The notes below the pieces were generated by a model. That model was not told the DNA's origin, searched no databases, and worked only from the letters and a program-made list of their open reading frames with translations. The translations under genes and the position numbers were made by a program. Below are positions 16,728-17,500 of a stretch of DNA of 17,500 bases, in pieces. Source of the stretch: Actinidia chinensis (Eukaryota; Streptophyta; Magnoliopsida; Ericales; Actinidiaceae). Location of the stretch: assembly GCA_009663005.1 (NCBI GenBank), contig VIGQ01000019.1, forward strand, positions 72,501 to 90,000, read 5' to 3'. Positions within the stretch are counted from its first letter, which is position 1. Each line of letters opens with the position of its first letter.

Positions 16728-17500
16728 GATCTATTGAATTTCTTATTTCGGATGTTATGATATTATGTTTATGTTGGGATCAGTTGCTAATTTGAGATGC
16801 TTTAATTGTTAGTTGGAAATGATTTAATCGATAAATCTTGTTTTTAATTGGTCTTGGCTTAACTTGTTTAGGGCAGAAGTTAATCTGTTAAAAGAAAAAA
16901 AGGGTTCATTATCATGCAACGAAACAGGTTGTTTTCTGGTTCTTTGAATTTTTATTGTGACTCCTTCACATTCTGGATAATTTGACTTTCGTGTAGAGTG
17001 GATGTGTTGAGAATTTCTAGTTTTTGGGACCCATAACAAAATCAGAATGTTTGTTTTCAAAGATAGTGAGCAATGGGAACTCTGTATAATATGATGGTTC
17101 AAGCGATTATCATGTCAACGGTCTTGCATACTTGATACTTTACTGTATGTGTTATATAAGAGAGCAGAGAGGATCACCTGCACGCGCACGGAGTCGTGTT
17201 TTTCAAAAGTGAAAATTTTATAATTCCACATAACTGCAAACCATAAGTGGAGATTTTATACCTTGTGAAGCTTAGAACTATGAATCCTCATTGTGAGCGA
17301 TTTTGACATTTAACTCAAGGAAATTTATTGAACGTCATTATTTGAATAGCTTCAAAATTTTTTAATTTGAGTTTACATTGTAGTTGATGCGTTAGAATTT
17401 CATGACATCTTTTACATGCTTTACACACGTTTCGGATTTGTTACATTAAGGCCAAGTCACATTAATCTTCTTCTCCGTCATTCTTTTGGTAATTGTGCAT
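16728..17500 (+). other. 3' non-coding region of copy B (incomplete)
   Basis: This follows the acidic-tail stop codon and matches copy A 6933-6060 in reverse complement along its full length. Shared blocks include GTGGATGTGTTGAGA (about 16998) and TTTGGTAATTG (about 17485). No reading frame is supported: the minus-strand open stretch at 16824-17102 has no copy A equivalent. The window ends before copy B's polypurine tract and 3' LTR. Confidence 0.65.

Larger units (their letters stand above)
7038..17500 (+). mobile_element. Athila-type Ty3/gypsy retrotransposon copy B, decayed, 3' LTR outside window
   Basis: The order is 5' LTR, tRNA-Asp-type primer site, leader, gag, protease, reverse transcriptase, RNase H, integrase, spacer, envelope-like ORF and 3' non-coding region. 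This is the layout of the Athila lineage of Ty3/gypsy elements. Pol motifs such as 'TCPFGTYGLWEMPFGLC' and 'FMDDFS' fit Athila/Calypso-type RTs better than Tat/Ogre or chromovirus RTs. All ORFs carry many stops and indels. The element inserted into copy A's envelope-like ORF. The left flank GGGTA (7033-7037) is the predicted target duplication. By comparison with copy A, roughly 0.9 kb of 3' non-coding sequence (without copy A's solo LTR) should remain before the 3' LTR. Confidence 0.85.

Noticed and set aside
16824..17102. Minus-strand open frame of 92 codons
   Set aside because: The homologous sequence in copy A (about 6500-6850) does not keep an equivalent frame, and the region is the element's 3' non-coding part.

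Overview
This window looks like intergenic, repeat-rich DNA from a flowering plant, probably a eudicot. It is AT-rich, has no long intact reading frame, and almost everything recognisable comes from LTR retrotransposons. I see no host protein gene, tRNA or rRNA. All homologies were read by eye; no alignment or database search was run.

The layout is best explained as nested insertions. (1) Bases 1-688 are the start of a plus-strand Ty3/gypsy element, probably a chromovirus: the last bases of a 5' LTR, a disrupted initiator-Met-tRNA primer site and a broken gag. (2) An Athila-type Ty3/gypsy element, copy A, lies on the minus strand from 7037 down to 689 and appears to have landed in that gag. 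Its 3' LTR is 689-3386, followed inward by its 3' non-coding region and the last codons of an envelope-like ORF. (3) Copy A is interrupted three times: by an LTR-like insertion at 1164-2204 inside its LTR, by a roughly 1.8 kb solo LTR at 3912-5723, and by a second Athila element, copy B, that begins at 7038. (4) Copy B is on the plus strand and fills 7038-17500: 5' LTR (7038-8591), tRNA-Asp-type primer site, leader, gag, protease, reverse transcriptase/RNase H, integrase, a spacer, an envelope-like ORF and a 3' non-coding region. Its 3' LTR lies beyond the window.

The two Athila copies belong to one family. Their LTRs share promoter, U5 and terminal sequence, with ends of the form TGATT...AATCA. 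Bases 16610-17500 of copy B match 7037-6060 of copy A in reverse complement. Copy A homology stops exactly where copy B's LTR starts, which fixes the insertion point and predicts a GGGTA target duplication downstream of the window.

All coding regions are pseudogenes with many stops and frameshifts, yet reading across frames recovers an ordered gag-protease-RT-RNase H-integrase series. The most unusual structure is a degenerate array of the palindrome GCGTTCGAACGC, spaced about 30-40 bp, just upstream of the TATA box in both Athila LTRs. A short version recurs between integrase and the envelope-like ORF.
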